A stretch of 64,000 nucleotides of DNA, taken from the NCBI GenBank assembly GCA_052066835.1, contig JBQHRJ010000004.1; one strand, written 5' to 3'. Positions 47,377-55,973 of the stretch are shown one piece after another. The notes under the pieces were generated by a model. That model had not been told where the DNA came from. It was given only the letters and a program-made list of their open reading frames with translations, and did no database searches. The DNA comes from UBA2821 sp902763335. GTDB lineage: Bacteria; Bacillota; Clostridia; Lachnospirales; Lachnospiraceae. Numbering within the stretch: the first letter of the stretch is position 1; the number at the start of each line of letters is the position of its first letter. Both the position numbers and the translations under genes were made by a program.

Positions 47377-47394
47377 GCATATTTTACTGTATAT

Positions 47395-48678
47395 TTACTT
47401 TCCTGTACCGTATACTGCCATGTCTCCGAGTTCCTCCTCTATCCTAAGAAGTCTGTTGTATTTGGCAGTCCTTTCACCTCTGCATGGAGCACCTGTTTTT
47501 ATATACCCTGTATTTAATGCCACCGCCATATCCGCTATGGTCGTATCCTCTGTTTCTCCCGAACGGTGTGACATTATCCCAATAAATCCGTGTCTCTGTG
47601 CCATCTGCACAGCCTTAAAGGTCTCCATAACCGTTCCTATCTGATTCGGCTTTATAAGAATTGCATTGCCTGATTTTTCTTTTATTCCTTTTTTCAGCCT
47701 TTTAGTATTCGTTACAAACAAATCGTCACCAACAAGCCTGATTTTACTTCCGAGTTTTTGTGTGATTTTTTTCCAGCCATCCCAGTCCTCCTCGTCTAAC
47801 GGGTCCTCAATCGAAAAAATAGGATATTTATCACACATGTTTGACCATATTTCTATTAATTCATCCGTTTCAAATGTTGTATTCTGTTTTGGCAGTACAT
47901 ATCTTCCTTTTACATCACTTTTCCACTCTGATGCCGCCACGTCAAGCGATATCATAAAATCTTTTCCCCTGCCGGCAGTATATCCGGCACTCTCAATTGC
48001 CTTTATTATATATTCAAGTGCCTCTTCCTCGCCGGAAAGATTAGGCGCAAATCCACCTTCATCTCCTACAGAGGCAGACATTCCGTTTTTCTTTAACAGT
48101 TCCTTTAATACCTGATATACCTCAGCACACCACCTTAATCCCTCTCTAAAACATGATGCTCCCATAGGCAATATCATAAATTCCTGACAGTCAATCGAAT
48201 TATCAGAATGTGCCCCTCCGTTTATAATATTCATCATTGGCACCGGCAGTCTTCTTGCCGACACCCCTCCAAGATATCTGTATAATGGAATGTCCATTGC
48301 CTTTGCTGCCGCATGTGCTACTGCCATTGAAACACCGAGCACGGCATTTGCACCAAGATGCTCCTTATTTGAAGTTCCATCAGCCTCGATTAACATTCTG
48401 TCTATCTGAAACTGGTTAAGTGCATTCTCATGTATAATAGATTCTGCAAGCTCCATATTCACATTTAAAACGGCCTTCTCAACACCTTTACCATTATATC
48501 TCTTTTTGTCATCCCTCAGTTCTACTGCCTCGAATCTTCCTGTAGAAGCTCCTGACGGAACACACGCACTCCCACAATATCCGCCATCAATTATAACTTC
48601 TGCCTCCACAGTGGGATTTCCTCTGGAATCCAGTACTTCTCTTCCATGTACATCAATAATTTCGCAATATTTATACAT
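47395..48678 (-). CDS. eno: Enolase
   Basis: 427-residue glycolytic enolase (2-phosphoglycerate to PEP). The N terminus REVLDSRGNPTVE, the Glu-His region, SIEDPLDEEDWDGW, catalytic Lys in LIKPNQIGT, and the second in SHRSGETEDTTIAD are intact. It follows gpmI by 85 nt on the same strand. The leader can fold into a two-stem structure that overlaps the ribosome-binding site. Confidence 0.97.
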   Translation of the reverse strand: MYKYCEIIDVHGREVLDSRGNPTVEAEVIIDGGYCGSACVPSGASTGRFEAVELRDDKKRYNGKGVEKAVLNVNMELAESIIHENALNQFQIDRMLIEADGTSNKEHLGANAVLGVSMAVAHAAAKAMDIPLYRYLGGVSARRLPVPMMNIINGGAHSDNSIDCQEFMILPMGASCFREGLRWCAEVYQVLKELLKKNGMSASVGDEGGFAPNLSGEEEALEYIIKAIESAGYTAGRGKDFMISLDVAASEWKSDVKGRYVLPKQNTTFETDELIEIWSNMCDKYPIFSIEDPLDEEDWDGWKKITQKLGSKIRLVGDDLFVTNTKRLKKGIKEKSGNAILIKPNQIGTVMETFKAVQMAQRHGFIGIMSHRSGETEDTTIADMAVALNTGYIKTGAPCRGERTAKYNRLLRIEEELGDMAVYGTGK

Positions 48679-48680
48679 AA

Positions 48681-48741
48681 AAACAGGCCTCCTTATTTTA
48701 GATAAAATAATGTAATATCACAAAATAAGTATGACCTGTTT
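48681..48741 (-). promoter_or_regulatory. Structured leader of eno
   Basis: On the minus strand AAACAGGTC (48733-48741) can pair with GGCCTGTTT (48681-48689) in a 9-bp stem with one G-U pair. It encloses a perfect 8-bp hairpin TTATTTTA / TAAAATAA (48693-48710). The GGAGG ribosome-binding site lies at the junction and its last two G are in the outer stem. This could tune eno translation, or it could simply be a gpmI 3-prime structure. Confidence 0.5.
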
Positions 48742-48763
48742 AAGTTCAATTTATGCTAATTAT

Positions 48764-50305
48764 TTATTTTACAAGAAGAGATTTTCCTGTCATTTCCTCA
48801 GGCTGTTCCATTCCCATAAGTTCAATAAGTGTAGGTGCAATATCAGCAAGGCATCCGCCTTCACGAAGCTTGTATGCCGAATCTGCATTTACAAGAATAA
48901 AAGGAACAGGATTTGTTGTATGTGCCGTATAGCTTCCGCCTGTCTCATAATCAATAAGCTGCTCTGCATTACCATGATCAGCACAGATAAATAACTGTCC
49001 GTCAACCTGTTTGATAAATTCTACAACTTCACCAACGCACTGGTCTATAACCTCAATGGCATTTATTGCTGCCTCTACAACACCTGTATGTCCTACCATA
49101 TCAGGGTTTGCAAAATTACAGATAATAACATCATATTCGCCACCTGTAATTGCTTCACACAATTTATCACAAACTGTATAAGCACTCATTCTCGGCTTCT
49201 TATCATATGTCGGTACATATTTAGGAGAATTTACAAGTATTCTGTCCTCATTAGCGTTCGGTTCCTCGACACCACCGTTAAAGAAGAATGTTACATGAGC
49301 ATATTTCTCTGTCTCTGCTATTCTCGCCTGTTTCATTCCGTTATTTGCAATAAATTCACCAAATGTGTTTGTAATAGATACCTTCTTAAATGCAATCTCT
49401 TTATTAGGAATAGTAACATCATACTCTGTAAAGCATACGAATGTTACATCTTTTCTTGCTCCTCTGTTGAATCCGTCAAAGTCATCAATACAGAATGCTC
49501 TTGTCATCTGTCTTGCTCTGTCCGGTCTGAAATTAAAGAATATAATCGAATCCTTATCATTTACAGTAGCTACAGGCTTTCCGTCATTCTCGATAACAAC
49601 AGGTACAACAAATTCGTCATTAACATCTTTTGCATATGAATCTGCAATAGCCTGAACAGGGTCTGATGCTTTATCACCCTCGCCCTTTGTTATGGCATCA
49701 TATGCCTTTTCTATTCTGTCCCAGTTATTATCTCTGTCCATGGCATAATAACGTCCCGATACAGTTGCAACCTGTCCTACACCGATTTCCTGCATTTTAT
49801 CACAGAGTTCCTGCATAAAACCTTTACCTGATGTCGGTGCTGTATCTCTACCGTCTAAGAATGCATGTACATATACTTTATCAATGCCATTTTTCTTTGC
49901 CATCTCAAGAAGTCCGTATAAATGTGTATTATGACTGTGAACTCCTCCGTCTGATAATAAACCGAAAAGATGAAGTGCAGAATTATTTACCTTTACATTA
50001 TTCATGGCTGCCATTAATCCTTCATTTTCAAAGAAATCGCCATCCTGAATAGATTTTGTAATTCTTGTAAGTTCCTGATATACAATTCTTCCTGCACCCA
50101 TGTTAAGGTGTCCTACTTCTGAGTTACCCATCTGTCCGTCAGGAAGTCCTACTGCCATTCCGCTTGCATATCCTTTAACAAACGGATATTCTTTCATAAG
50201 TTTATCCATAACAGGTGTTTTTGCAAGTGCAACCGCATTGCCTTCTGTCCTGTCATTCAATCCATAACCATCAAGAATCATTAATACTGTTGGTTTCTTA
50301 CTCAT
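48764..50305 (-). CDS. gpmI: 2,3-Bisphosphoglycerate-independent phosphoglycerate mutase
   Basis: 513-residue manganese-dependent mutase. The catalytic Ser is in DGQMGNSEVGHLNMGAG, and metal ligands lie in MILDGYGL near the N terminus and CADHGNAEQ near the C terminus. GGAG precedes the ATG. A promoter (50352-50380) lies just upstream, so gpmI-eno is its own unit, separate from gap-pgk-tpiA. Confidence 0.97.
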   Translation of the reverse strand: MSKKPTVLMILDGYGLNDRTEGNAVALAKTPVMDKLMKEYPFVKGYASGMAVGLPDGQMGNSEVGHLNMGAGRIVYQELTRITKSIQDGDFFENEGLMAAMNNVKVNNSALHLFGLLSDGGVHSHNTHLYGLLEMAKKNGIDKVYVHAFLDGRDTAPTSGKGFMQELCDKMQEIGVGQVATVSGRYYAMDRDNNWDRIEKAYDAITKGEGDKASDPVQAIADSYAKDVNDEFVVPVVIENDGKPVATVNDKDSIIFFNFRPDRARQMTRAFCIDDFDGFNRGARKDVTFVCFTEYDVTIPNKEIAFKKVSITNTFGEFIANNGMKQARIAETEKYAHVTFFFNGGVEEPNANEDRILVNSPKYVPTYDKKPRMSAYTVCDKLCEAITGGEYDVIICNFANPDMVGHTGVVEAAINAIEVIDQCVGEVVEFIKQVDGQLFICADHGNAEQLIDYETGGSYTAHTTNPVPFILVNADSAYKLREGGCLADIAPTLIELMGMEQPEEMTGKSLLVK

Positions 50306-50351
50306 ATCTATGTCTCCTTTATATTTTGTTTACTTGTCAAAATTCACATAT

Positions 50352-50380
50352 AATATACCATTATTCGATATTCGCGTCAA
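50352..50380 (-). promoter_or_regulatory. Promoter of gpmI
   Basis: TTGACG (50375-50380) and TATATT (50352-50357) with a 17-nt spacer on the minus strand, about 45 nt before the start codon. Confidence 0.65.
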
Positions 50381-50401
50381 TTAAGTTTATAAAAAAGCTT
50401 A

Positions 50402-51394
50402 TCAATTACCCGCAATATACTGCTTAACTCCACTCACTATTCCCTCAACTATTTTATTCTGATAATCCTCTGTTGCCATAAGAGTATCCTCTGTCTCATT
50501 TGTCATGAATCCCATCTCAATTATTGTCACCGGTACACTACACCAGTTAATTCCGCTCATGGTATCCGATTCTAATACTCCCCTGTTCTTTGCTCCCGTC
50601 GCACCTGATATGGCATTTACAATATCATCCGAAAGTCTTCTGCTGCTTGTATAGTATTCTCCACAATATGGATTTGATGCAGTCTGACACATTGTAAGCA
50701 CTCCGCTTACTGAAGTATCATCCATACCATTTGCATGAATCCTTAAAAATGCATCCGCATTATAACTGTTAGCTATCTCTGCACGCTCGGCATTACTGAT
50801 GCTCACATCATTTGTCTCCCTTATCATAACTACATTATACCCTGCATTTAATAATGCATCCTTTAATTTCATTGACACCATAAGTGTAAGTTCATATTCA
50901 TTCAGTCCGCTCCAGTTTCCGTGAGTTCCTGATGCTACCTTAGGTTTTGACTGAGCTGCCCCAGGACCTATAGGCTCCGTATCACTGTTTCCACTAAGCT
51001 GATGTCCTGCATCTATTGCAATAAGCGGTGCTCCGTCATAATTATTATATAATATACCGGTTCCTGCCGCTCCCAAAATTTCTGTGGCAGGCTCTCCATG
51101 TGGTACAGCTGTTTCTTCTGTTTCGTTGTTATTGTTATCAGTAGTCTGTTCAACAGTTGTTGTCTCTTCTGTTGATGTTTCACTCTCAGACTCTGTAACA
51201 GATTCCGTTACTGTCTCCATAACAGATTCTGCCTGTTCTTCAGTTGTAACGGATTCTTCTGTAGTTTTTTCTGACCTGATTTCTTCTATATTATTATCTG
51301 CCTTTTTGTCAGGTTTCAGACTATATATAAGTATTATAAACACAGCCACTGCCATACACACTATAACCATGTACTTTATATATTTTCTGTCCAC
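50402..51394 (-). CDS. N-acetylmuramoyl-L-alanine amidase, membrane-anchored
   Basis: 330 residues: an N-terminal membrane anchor (about 8-26), a Thr/Ser/Glu-rich linker (about 35-100), and an Amidase_3 domain (about 120-328). Zinc ligands are His in IAIDAGHQ, Glu in GLNEYELTL, and His in RIHANG; the catalytic Glu is in IIEMGFMTN. The enzyme cleaves the MurNAc-peptide bond of peptidoglycan outside the membrane. The start is GTG with GGAGG upstream. It may aid cell separation or spore release. Confidence 0.93.
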   Translation of the reverse strand: MDRKYIKYMVIVCMAVAVFIILIYSLKPDKKADNNIEEIRSEKTTEESVTTEEQAESVMETVTESVTESESETSTEETTTVEQTTDNNNNETEETAVPHGEPATEILGAAGTGILYNNYDGAPLIAIDAGHQLSGNSDTEPIGPGAAQSKPKVASGTHGNWSGLNEYELTLMVSMKLKDALLNAGYNVVMIRETNDVSISNAERAEIANSYNADAFLRIHANGMDDTSVSGVLTMCQTASNPYCGEYYTSSRRLSDDIVNAISGATGAKNRGVLESDTMSGINWCSVPVTIIEMGFMTNETEDTLMATEDYQNKIVEGIVSGVKQYIAGN

Positions 51395-51447
51395 TTCTTA
51401 CCTCCTTTACGGATATGCTGATTTTATCTGTTTAACAGGCTCATGTA

Positions 51448-52377
51448 TCAGTCATAATTAAAAACTCCATCATTTTTTTCTTCCATAGCCTTAATCATAT
51501 GGTAAGTGTACTCATTATAAGGTGTCGGTATCCCAAGTTCTTTTCCCATTTTAATCAGTGCTCCCGAAAACATATCAATCTCTGTATGTCTGCCGGCATC
51601 CAGATCCTGTAATGTTGAATAACGTGCTGAAGGCGGTACTGCACTTCCACGTCCTGATGACTCATCTGATTTGCTCATATCAATCCCCTTAGCGGCTGCT
51701 ATGCTCTCCAATTCATATTTCAAGCCGTCACTTATAGCTTTCATATGAACGCTGTCACTATAGCATCCTACTCCGGCTCCTAAAATTGCCTGCGGCAGAT
51801 TATTGCACACATTAAGTCTGAACTTGCTCCACATTTCCTCACGAATGTATTTTGTAGCACGAAAATGTATTCCCGTTCCTGAAAAAAGATTTTCTATAGC
51901 ACCTACTCTTTCACTTGTATAAGTCGGCTCAAGTTCACCAAATATAATGCCTATTGTAATATCCGGATCAAAGAAATATCCTTTTTCTTCCTTGTGTGAA
52001 GCCACCTTTATAAGTGAATACACTATATGTCCAGCTCCAATCTTCTCTGCTATCAGTTCTTCACTGTCAACACCGTTCATAAGACTCATGACAACTGTAT
52101 TTTCCTTTACCACACGGCAAATAGTCTCTATTGCTCCGGGCAATGCACCGTATTTTAGCGCAACTATAAGTAAATCTGCTCCACACGCCTCCTCCGGTGA
52201 CCATACCTCAGGTCGATATGTTACATTATTAACAATGCATCCATCACGTTTAAGTCTGTCAGCCCGTTCTCCTTCAGCTACAATACCAAGTCTTATTCCC
52301 TCACGTTCTGAAAGTCCCCATATAACATAAGAACCTACAGCTCCTGCTCCCAAAACCGCAATAGTCTTTATTTCCAT
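51448..52377 (-). CDS. Ketopantoate reductase family protein (PanE/ApbA)
   Basis: 309 residues with the NADPH motif AVLGAGAVGSYV, central NGVDSEELI, catalytic Lys in EEMWSKFRLN, and C-terminal TEIDMFSGALI. This is the PanE/ApbA fold; ketopantoate reduction is likely, but paralogues with other 2-keto acid substrates are common. The ribosome-binding site AAGGAG lies 11 nt upstream. It is followed upstream by sfsA. Confidence 0.88.
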   Translation of the reverse strand: MEIKTIAVLGAGAVGSYVIWGLSEREGIRLGIVAEGERADRLKRDGCIVNNVTYRPEVWSPEEACGADLLIVALKYGALPGAIETICRVVKENTVVMSLMNGVDSEELIAEKIGAGHIVYSLIKVASHKEEKGYFFDPDITIGIIFGELEPTYTSERVGAIENLFSGTGIHFRATKYIREEMWSKFRLNVCNNLPQAILGAGVGCYSDSVHMKAISDGLKYELESIAAAKGIDMSKSDESSGRGSAVPPSARYSTLQDLDAGRHTEIDMFSGALIKMGKELGIPTPYNEYTYHMIKAMEEKNDGVFNYD

Positions 52378-52392
52378 TTTTATTTTTTCTCC

Positions 52393-53067
52393 TTATATCT
52401 GTTCATTTTCTATCTGCCCTGTGACTTCCAAAGTATCACATGTCACTTTACATGTCATAAGGAAGATCTTTACCCCTTCTGCTTTGGCATCCGACAAGGC
52501 TTTTCCAAATTCAGGATGTGTCTCAATATTTGGACGTACCTCATTTATTCCGTTCATTTGAATAACAAATGCAATCGAACATTCATATCCTGCGTGCTGT
52601 GCCTGTATCAGTTCTCTTAAATGCTTAACACCACGCTCAGTCGGTGCATCTGGAAAATAACCGATGCCACTCTTCTCCAATGTACATCCTTTAACTTCCA
52701 TCAGGTACTTTTTGTTTTCTCTTTCCATGTAAAAATCTATACGCGACTTATCATATGTATACTCCGGCCGGACAATGTCATACTCTTTCGAATCAAGCCA
52801 TTCCTTTACTGCCTTATTAGGAGCCTGACTGTCAATATTTACCCATCCTATTTCACTTTTGTAAACTGATATTAAATCATACTTTGTTTTTCTATTCGGA
52901 TTATCAGATTGTTCCAGACTCACCATTGCTCCCTGAATCAGCAGTTCTCTGCATCTTCCTGTATTCTTCACATGTACTTTTTCTATCACATCGTCTATTT
53001 TCACCAGTGCAATAAACCTGTTTATACGTTCAACAAAAGTGCCATTTATAACTTTTTTATATTTCAT
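52393..53067 (-). CDS. sfsA: SfsA family DNA/RNA nuclease
   Basis: 224-residue SfsA protein: an N-terminal OB-like DNA-binding part (RINRFIALVKID, KNTGRCRELL) and a PD-(D/E)XK-like nuclease with RIDFYMER and MEVKGCTLE. Sugar-fermentation stimulation was the original phenotype in E. coli; the biochemistry is still debated. The start at 53067 has only a weak GGATTGG site. Confidence 0.92.
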   Translation of the reverse strand: MKYKKVINGTFVERINRFIALVKIDDVIEKVHVKNTGRCRELLIQGAMVSLEQSDNPNRKTKYDLISVYKSEIGWVNIDSQAPNKAVKEWLDSKEYDIVRPEYTYDKSRIDFYMERENKKYLMEVKGCTLEKSGIGYFPDAPTERGVKHLRELIQAQHAGYECSIAFVIQMNGINEVRPNIETHPEFGKALSDAKAEGVKIFLMTCKVTCDTLEVTGQIENEQI

Positions 53068-53108
53068 GCTGACAACCAATCCAATTCTTTAATATTTTTC
53101 AGTATTAT

Positions 53109-53486
53109 TTAAAATTTACTGCCACAAACATTGCATTTATATGTTTTTCCACAATCACCATATACGCCAAGGATTCCTGCCTTAACTACCTTACCTACGT
53201 TAGAAATCTTTGTGAGATTAGTACTATTACATATCGGGCATTTCGGCGTACTTAAGTTACCACCATTTGCACCCGGCGTATATCTCGGACTTATTAAAGG
53301 CGTATTATCAATCATATGCCCGGCAACAATCTTTGCTACCTCAAAATCACAATTAAAATGATTAATCAGTAACTCTATGCACTTTAACTTATCCTTTGTT
53401 TTAACCATAATACTGAGCTCATTATAAAACTGACTCTGTGTTTCTGCTTCTTTTTCTATTCCACCCATTACTTCATATGTATTCAT
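53109..53486 (-). CDS. Small zinc-ribbon protein
   Basis: 125 residues. The N-terminal half is helical with no known domain; the C-terminal half carries a four-cysteine zinc ribbon (CPICNSTNLTKI, then CNVCGSKF). The ribbon resembles that of the pseudogene at 54666-54986, on the other side of the type III toxin-antitoxin locus. The function is unknown. GGAGG precedes the ATG. Confidence 0.8.
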   Translation of the reverse strand: MNTYEVMGGIEKEAETQSQFYNELSIMVKTKDKLKCIELLINHFNCDFEVAKIVAGHMIDNTPLISPRYTPGANGGNLSTPKCPICNSTNLTKISNVGKVVKAGILGVYGDCGKTYKCNVCGSKF

Positions 53487-53789
53487 TTGTATGCCTCCTC
53501 AAGCTTATTTCTTGAATTATAGCATATGTGTGTATAGATGGCAAATCAAATCAAATTTCAAATATTCTGCATTTTCACTAAATTCTATTTATTTTTCGGT
53601 AATTTATTTAATGTTACAAAATATAATATAAATATAAAATCAGAAAAATTTCTCATTTTACAATGTAGGTAAAACAAATTTAAAAACAGGATTGCTTATA
53701 TTTTTATGACTTGTTTTATTTAACAATTATGTACAATGTAAATGTTATTTTTTGTGCATCTTGCCACTACTCTTTTTCTCATAATTGTG
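53487..53789. other. AT-rich intergenic upstream of the type III toxin-antitoxin locus
   Basis: About 300 nt without a supported gene. It is very AT-rich and contains only the start region of the antitoxin promoter at its right end. Confidence 0.5.
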
Positions 53790-53814
53790 TATAATATAGT
53801 TAAGGAATCAAAGT

Positions 53815-53917
53815 GATTTCCATTTAGTGGTTACGAAACCATAAAATCGTTTTAATAGAGGTTACAGAGCCTGTAAAAACACTGTTTTAATAGATGTTAC
53901 GAAGCATGTAAAAAATC
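53815..53917 (+). repeat. Three tandem antitoxin repeats with covarying stems
   Basis: Units two and three begin GTTTTAATAG. In each unit an 8-nt loop (TTACGAAA, TTACAGAG, TTACGAAG) is enclosed by three base pairs: TGG/CCA (53828-53830 with 53839-53841), AGG/CCT (53859-53861 with 53870-53872), ATG/CAT (53894-53896 with 53905-53907). The paired changes support a conserved fold. A second outer helix also fits units one (GATTT/AAATC) and two (GTTTT/AAAAC), and less well unit three. Confidence 0.85.
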
Positions 53918-53925
53918 GTTTTAAT

Positions 53926-53950
53926 AAGGAGCTGAACAACAGCTCTTTTT
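53926..53950 (+). terminator. Attenuating terminator between antitoxin RNA and toxin gene
   Basis: GAGCTG / CAGCTC stem with loop AACAA and a five-T run, 18 nt before the toxin start. In type III systems partial readthrough here sets the antitoxin-to-toxin ratio. Confidence 0.85.
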
Positions 53951-53968
53951 GTGTTAGGAGACCAAAAG

Positions 53969-54508
53969 ATGAAATGGATTATTGTAGATGAAAATTATTT
54001 AGATTATTTACGTTCTATTGAAAGTAGAATACCTAAAACCGATTATGGTTCTGATAGGTATAAGCCTTTCTTTGGAGTACTATTTGAAACAAATAATTTA
54101 TATTATGTCACTCAAGTATCTCATCCACAAAAGCGCCATCAAAAGATGAAACAGCAAAAGGACTTTTTTAAATTATATGATCCAGATAATCCTACACGAT
54201 TAATTGCTGTTGTTAACTTAAACTATATGTTTCCTATTCCTAAAGAGTATACTCATGATTTTGAAAAAAAGAAAATAGATACATATAGAACTTTTAAATC
54301 TGAGCAAGCTAAAAGTAAATATATTGATTTATTAGATACAGAATTAAAAGTTATAAACTCTTTAAATCTTGGTGAGAAAGCGTTGTATATTTACAAATTA
54401 AAATATGATAAACCACAGGATAGTCTTTCTAAACGTTGCATTGATTTTAAAGATATGGAACGACTAGCAAGATTATATGATACAGACTCAAACAAAACTA
54501 TTGTTTGA
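53969..54508 (+). CDS. abiQ: Type III toxin, ToxN/AbiQ-family endoribonuclease
   Basis: 179-residue protein from ATG at 53969 (AGGAG 8 nt upstream). The ToxN/AbiQ fold pattern is visible: N-terminal MKWIIVDENYLDYLR, GVLFETNNLYYV, S51-H-P-Q-K55-R-H57 matching the active-site segment of the family, FKLYD, and VVNLNYMFPIP. AbiQ and ToxN cleave RNA and cause abortive phage infection. S51 and K55 occupy positions known to matter in the family, but their role here needs an alignment. The gene lies on the plus strand opposite its flanks. Confidence 0.9.
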   Translation: MKWIIVDENYLDYLRSIESRIPKTDYGSDRYKPFFGVLFETNNLYYVTQVSHPQKRHQKMKQQKDFFKLYDPDNPTRLIAVVNLNYMFPIPKEYTHDFEKKKIDTYRTFKSEQAKSKYIDLLDTELKVINSLNLGEKALYIYKLKYDKPQDSLSKRCIDFKDMERLARLYDTDSNKTIV

Positions 54509-54665
54509 GCATCTATCGATTGATTATTACTACTGTTTTTGAACAGAAAATATTAAATTCTTCAAACTTGGAATTGTATGCATGCAGTACACTTACAGGT
54601 ATTTGATTCAATTGTTTGTTTTTAAATTGTTTAATCCCCATACATATCAATAGTTCTTAATATAC
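54509..54665. other. Intergenic after the toxin gene
   Basis: AT-rich sequence with no supported gene or terminator. It separates the toxin gene from a zinc-ribbon pseudogene on the opposite strand. Confidence 0.4.
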
Positions 54666-54986
54666 TCACCAAGTATACCCACAGTTTTTACATTCAAAAG
54701 TTTTATTAAATTTATTACTAAAAACTCCTAATAAAACTATAGAATTGAATCTACTTTTGATTGTTATCTGTTTTGTGTTTATAGAACCACAAGTCGGACA
54801 TGCAATTATTAATTGTTTGTTTTCACGCTTCCAAGTTGGTGTTGTTCTACCATTTGGATATTTTTCTTAAAATTTCTCAACATAATTTGTTTCAACTTTA
54901 TCAAATTCCTTATACTCTGCTTTGCAATACGGACAAATCGTCGCTTTATCTTCTATATCTGAATTACACCATTTACATTTTTTCAT
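54666..54986 (-). pseudogene. Zinc-ribbon protein gene broken by an in-frame stop
   Basis: One continuous frame of 107 codons is interrupted by TAA at codon 40 (54867-54869). Before the stop is an N-terminal zinc ribbon (CKWCNSDIEDKATICPYC); after it, TPTWKRENKQLIIACPTCGS, GVFSNKFNKTFECKNCGYTW, and a final stop. The two-ribbon plan and the last Cys pair resemble the intact zinc-ribbon gene at 53109-53486. One substitution would restore the frame. A sequencing error is not excluded. Confidence 0.75.
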
Positions 54987-55135
54987 TTCTCATTGATACC
55001 CACCTTTATAAAATATTATATATTTTTTAATCTACTGTTTTATAATAACTATTATATCAAATTTGCTTATCAAAACCAATCTTTCCTTCAAAATCTAAGT
55101 ATCTATTTCAACTATTTAATAGCATCGCTATCACT

Positions 55136-55178
55136 AAAAAAGAGCCACCTCTCAGTATCTCTACTGACCAGATAGCCC
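55136..55178 (-). terminator. tpiA terminator
   Basis: Long stem on the minus strand: GGGCTATCT...TCAGTA paired with TACTGA...AGGTGGCTC (several G-U pairs, one internal loop) with loop GAGA, then TTTTTT. It follows tpiA by 17 nt. Confidence 0.85.
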
Positions 55179-55194
55179 TTAAATTTAACTTATA

Positions 55195-55944
55195 TTATTT
55201 ATTGTAATTAACAATCTTACCAAAATCAGCCTTTAAGGAAGCTCCTCCTACTAATCCACCGTCAATATCAGGTTTTGCGAACAACTCTGCTGCATTTGCA
55301 GCTCCTACAGATCCGCCGTACTGTATACGGATTTCTGATGCTGTAGCATCATCATAGATTTCTGCTATGCACTTACGAATAGCTCCGCATACTTCCTCAG
55401 CCTGGTCAGATGTAGCTGTCTTACCTGTACCGATTGCCCAAATTGGCTCATATGCGATGACTGCTGTCTTAGCCTGATCTGCTGTAACATTTAAAAATGC
55501 AACCTTAATCTGCTGACGAATCCAGTCAATAGTAATTCCCTGTTCTCTCTGTGTTAATGTCTCTCCACAGCAAACGATAGGAGTAATACCATGTTCAAAA
55601 GCTTTTAATACTTTCTTATTTACTGTTTCGTCTGTTTCAGCGAAGTACTCTCTTCTCTCTGAATGTCCGATGATTACATATTTAACTCCAACGTCTGTGA
55701 GCATTGCAGGCGAAATCTCACCTGTATAAGCGCCACTTTCCTCGAAGTACATATTTTCAGCACCAACCTGGATATTTGTTCCTTTTGTAGCTTCTATAAC
55801 AGGAATAATGTCTATAGCCGGTACGCAGAATACTACGTCAACATCATCATTTGCAACTAAAGGTTTTAATTCATTTACAAGAGCAACTGCCTCACTTGGA
55901 GTTTTATTCATTTTCCAGTTGCCTGCTATAATTTTCTTACGCAT
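55195..55944 (-). CDS. tpiA: Triosephosphate isomerase
   Basis: 249-residue TIM barrel interconverting DHAP and glyceraldehyde 3-phosphate. Lys in GNWKMNK (K11), His in IIGHSERREYF, Glu in YEPIWAIGTG, and the phosphate loop GGSVGAAN are intact. GGAG precedes the ATG. It closes the gap-pgk-tpiA transcript, after which the strand order is broken by the toxin-antitoxin island. Confidence 0.98.
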   Translation of the reverse strand: MRKKIIAGNWKMNKTPSEAVALVNELKPLVANDDVDVVFCVPAIDIIPVIEATKGTNIQVGAENMYFEESGAYTGEISPAMLTDVGVKYVIIGHSERREYFAETDETVNKKVLKAFEHGITPIVCCGETLTQREQGITIDWIRQQIKVAFLNVTADQAKTAVIAYEPIWAIGTGKTATSDQAEEVCGAIRKCIAEIYDDATASEIRIQYGGSVGAANAAELFAKPDIDGGLVGGASLKADFGKIVNYNK

Positions 55945-55973
55945 AAGACAAATTCTCCTTTTGAATTTATTAT

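Larger units (their letters stand above)
53802..53950 (+). ncRNA. Type III antitoxin RNA (AntiQ/ToxI-like)
   Basis: Predicted noncoding RNA preceding the toxin gene. The -10 TATAAT is at 53790-53795, with a weak -35. The RNA carries about three tandem 34-35 nt units (53815-53848, 53849-53883, 53884-53917) and ends in a hairpin with a T-run. This layout is that of type III systems, in which the toxin cuts the repeat RNA into monomers that inhibit it. L. lactis AntiQ has about 2.8 repeats of 35 nt, closely similar. Confidence 0.88.

Noticed and set aside
49088..49639. 183-residue plus-strand ORF
   Set aside because: Antisense to gpmI; Cys-rich nonsense composition.
53815..53917. Tandem repeats as a CRISPR array
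   Set aside because: Only three units, with no unique spacers between them and no cas genes; they precede a ToxN/AbiQ toxin, which explains them better.
54800..55030. 76-residue plus-strand ORF
   Set aside because: It is antisense to the zinc-ribbon pseudogene and lacks a ribosome-binding site.
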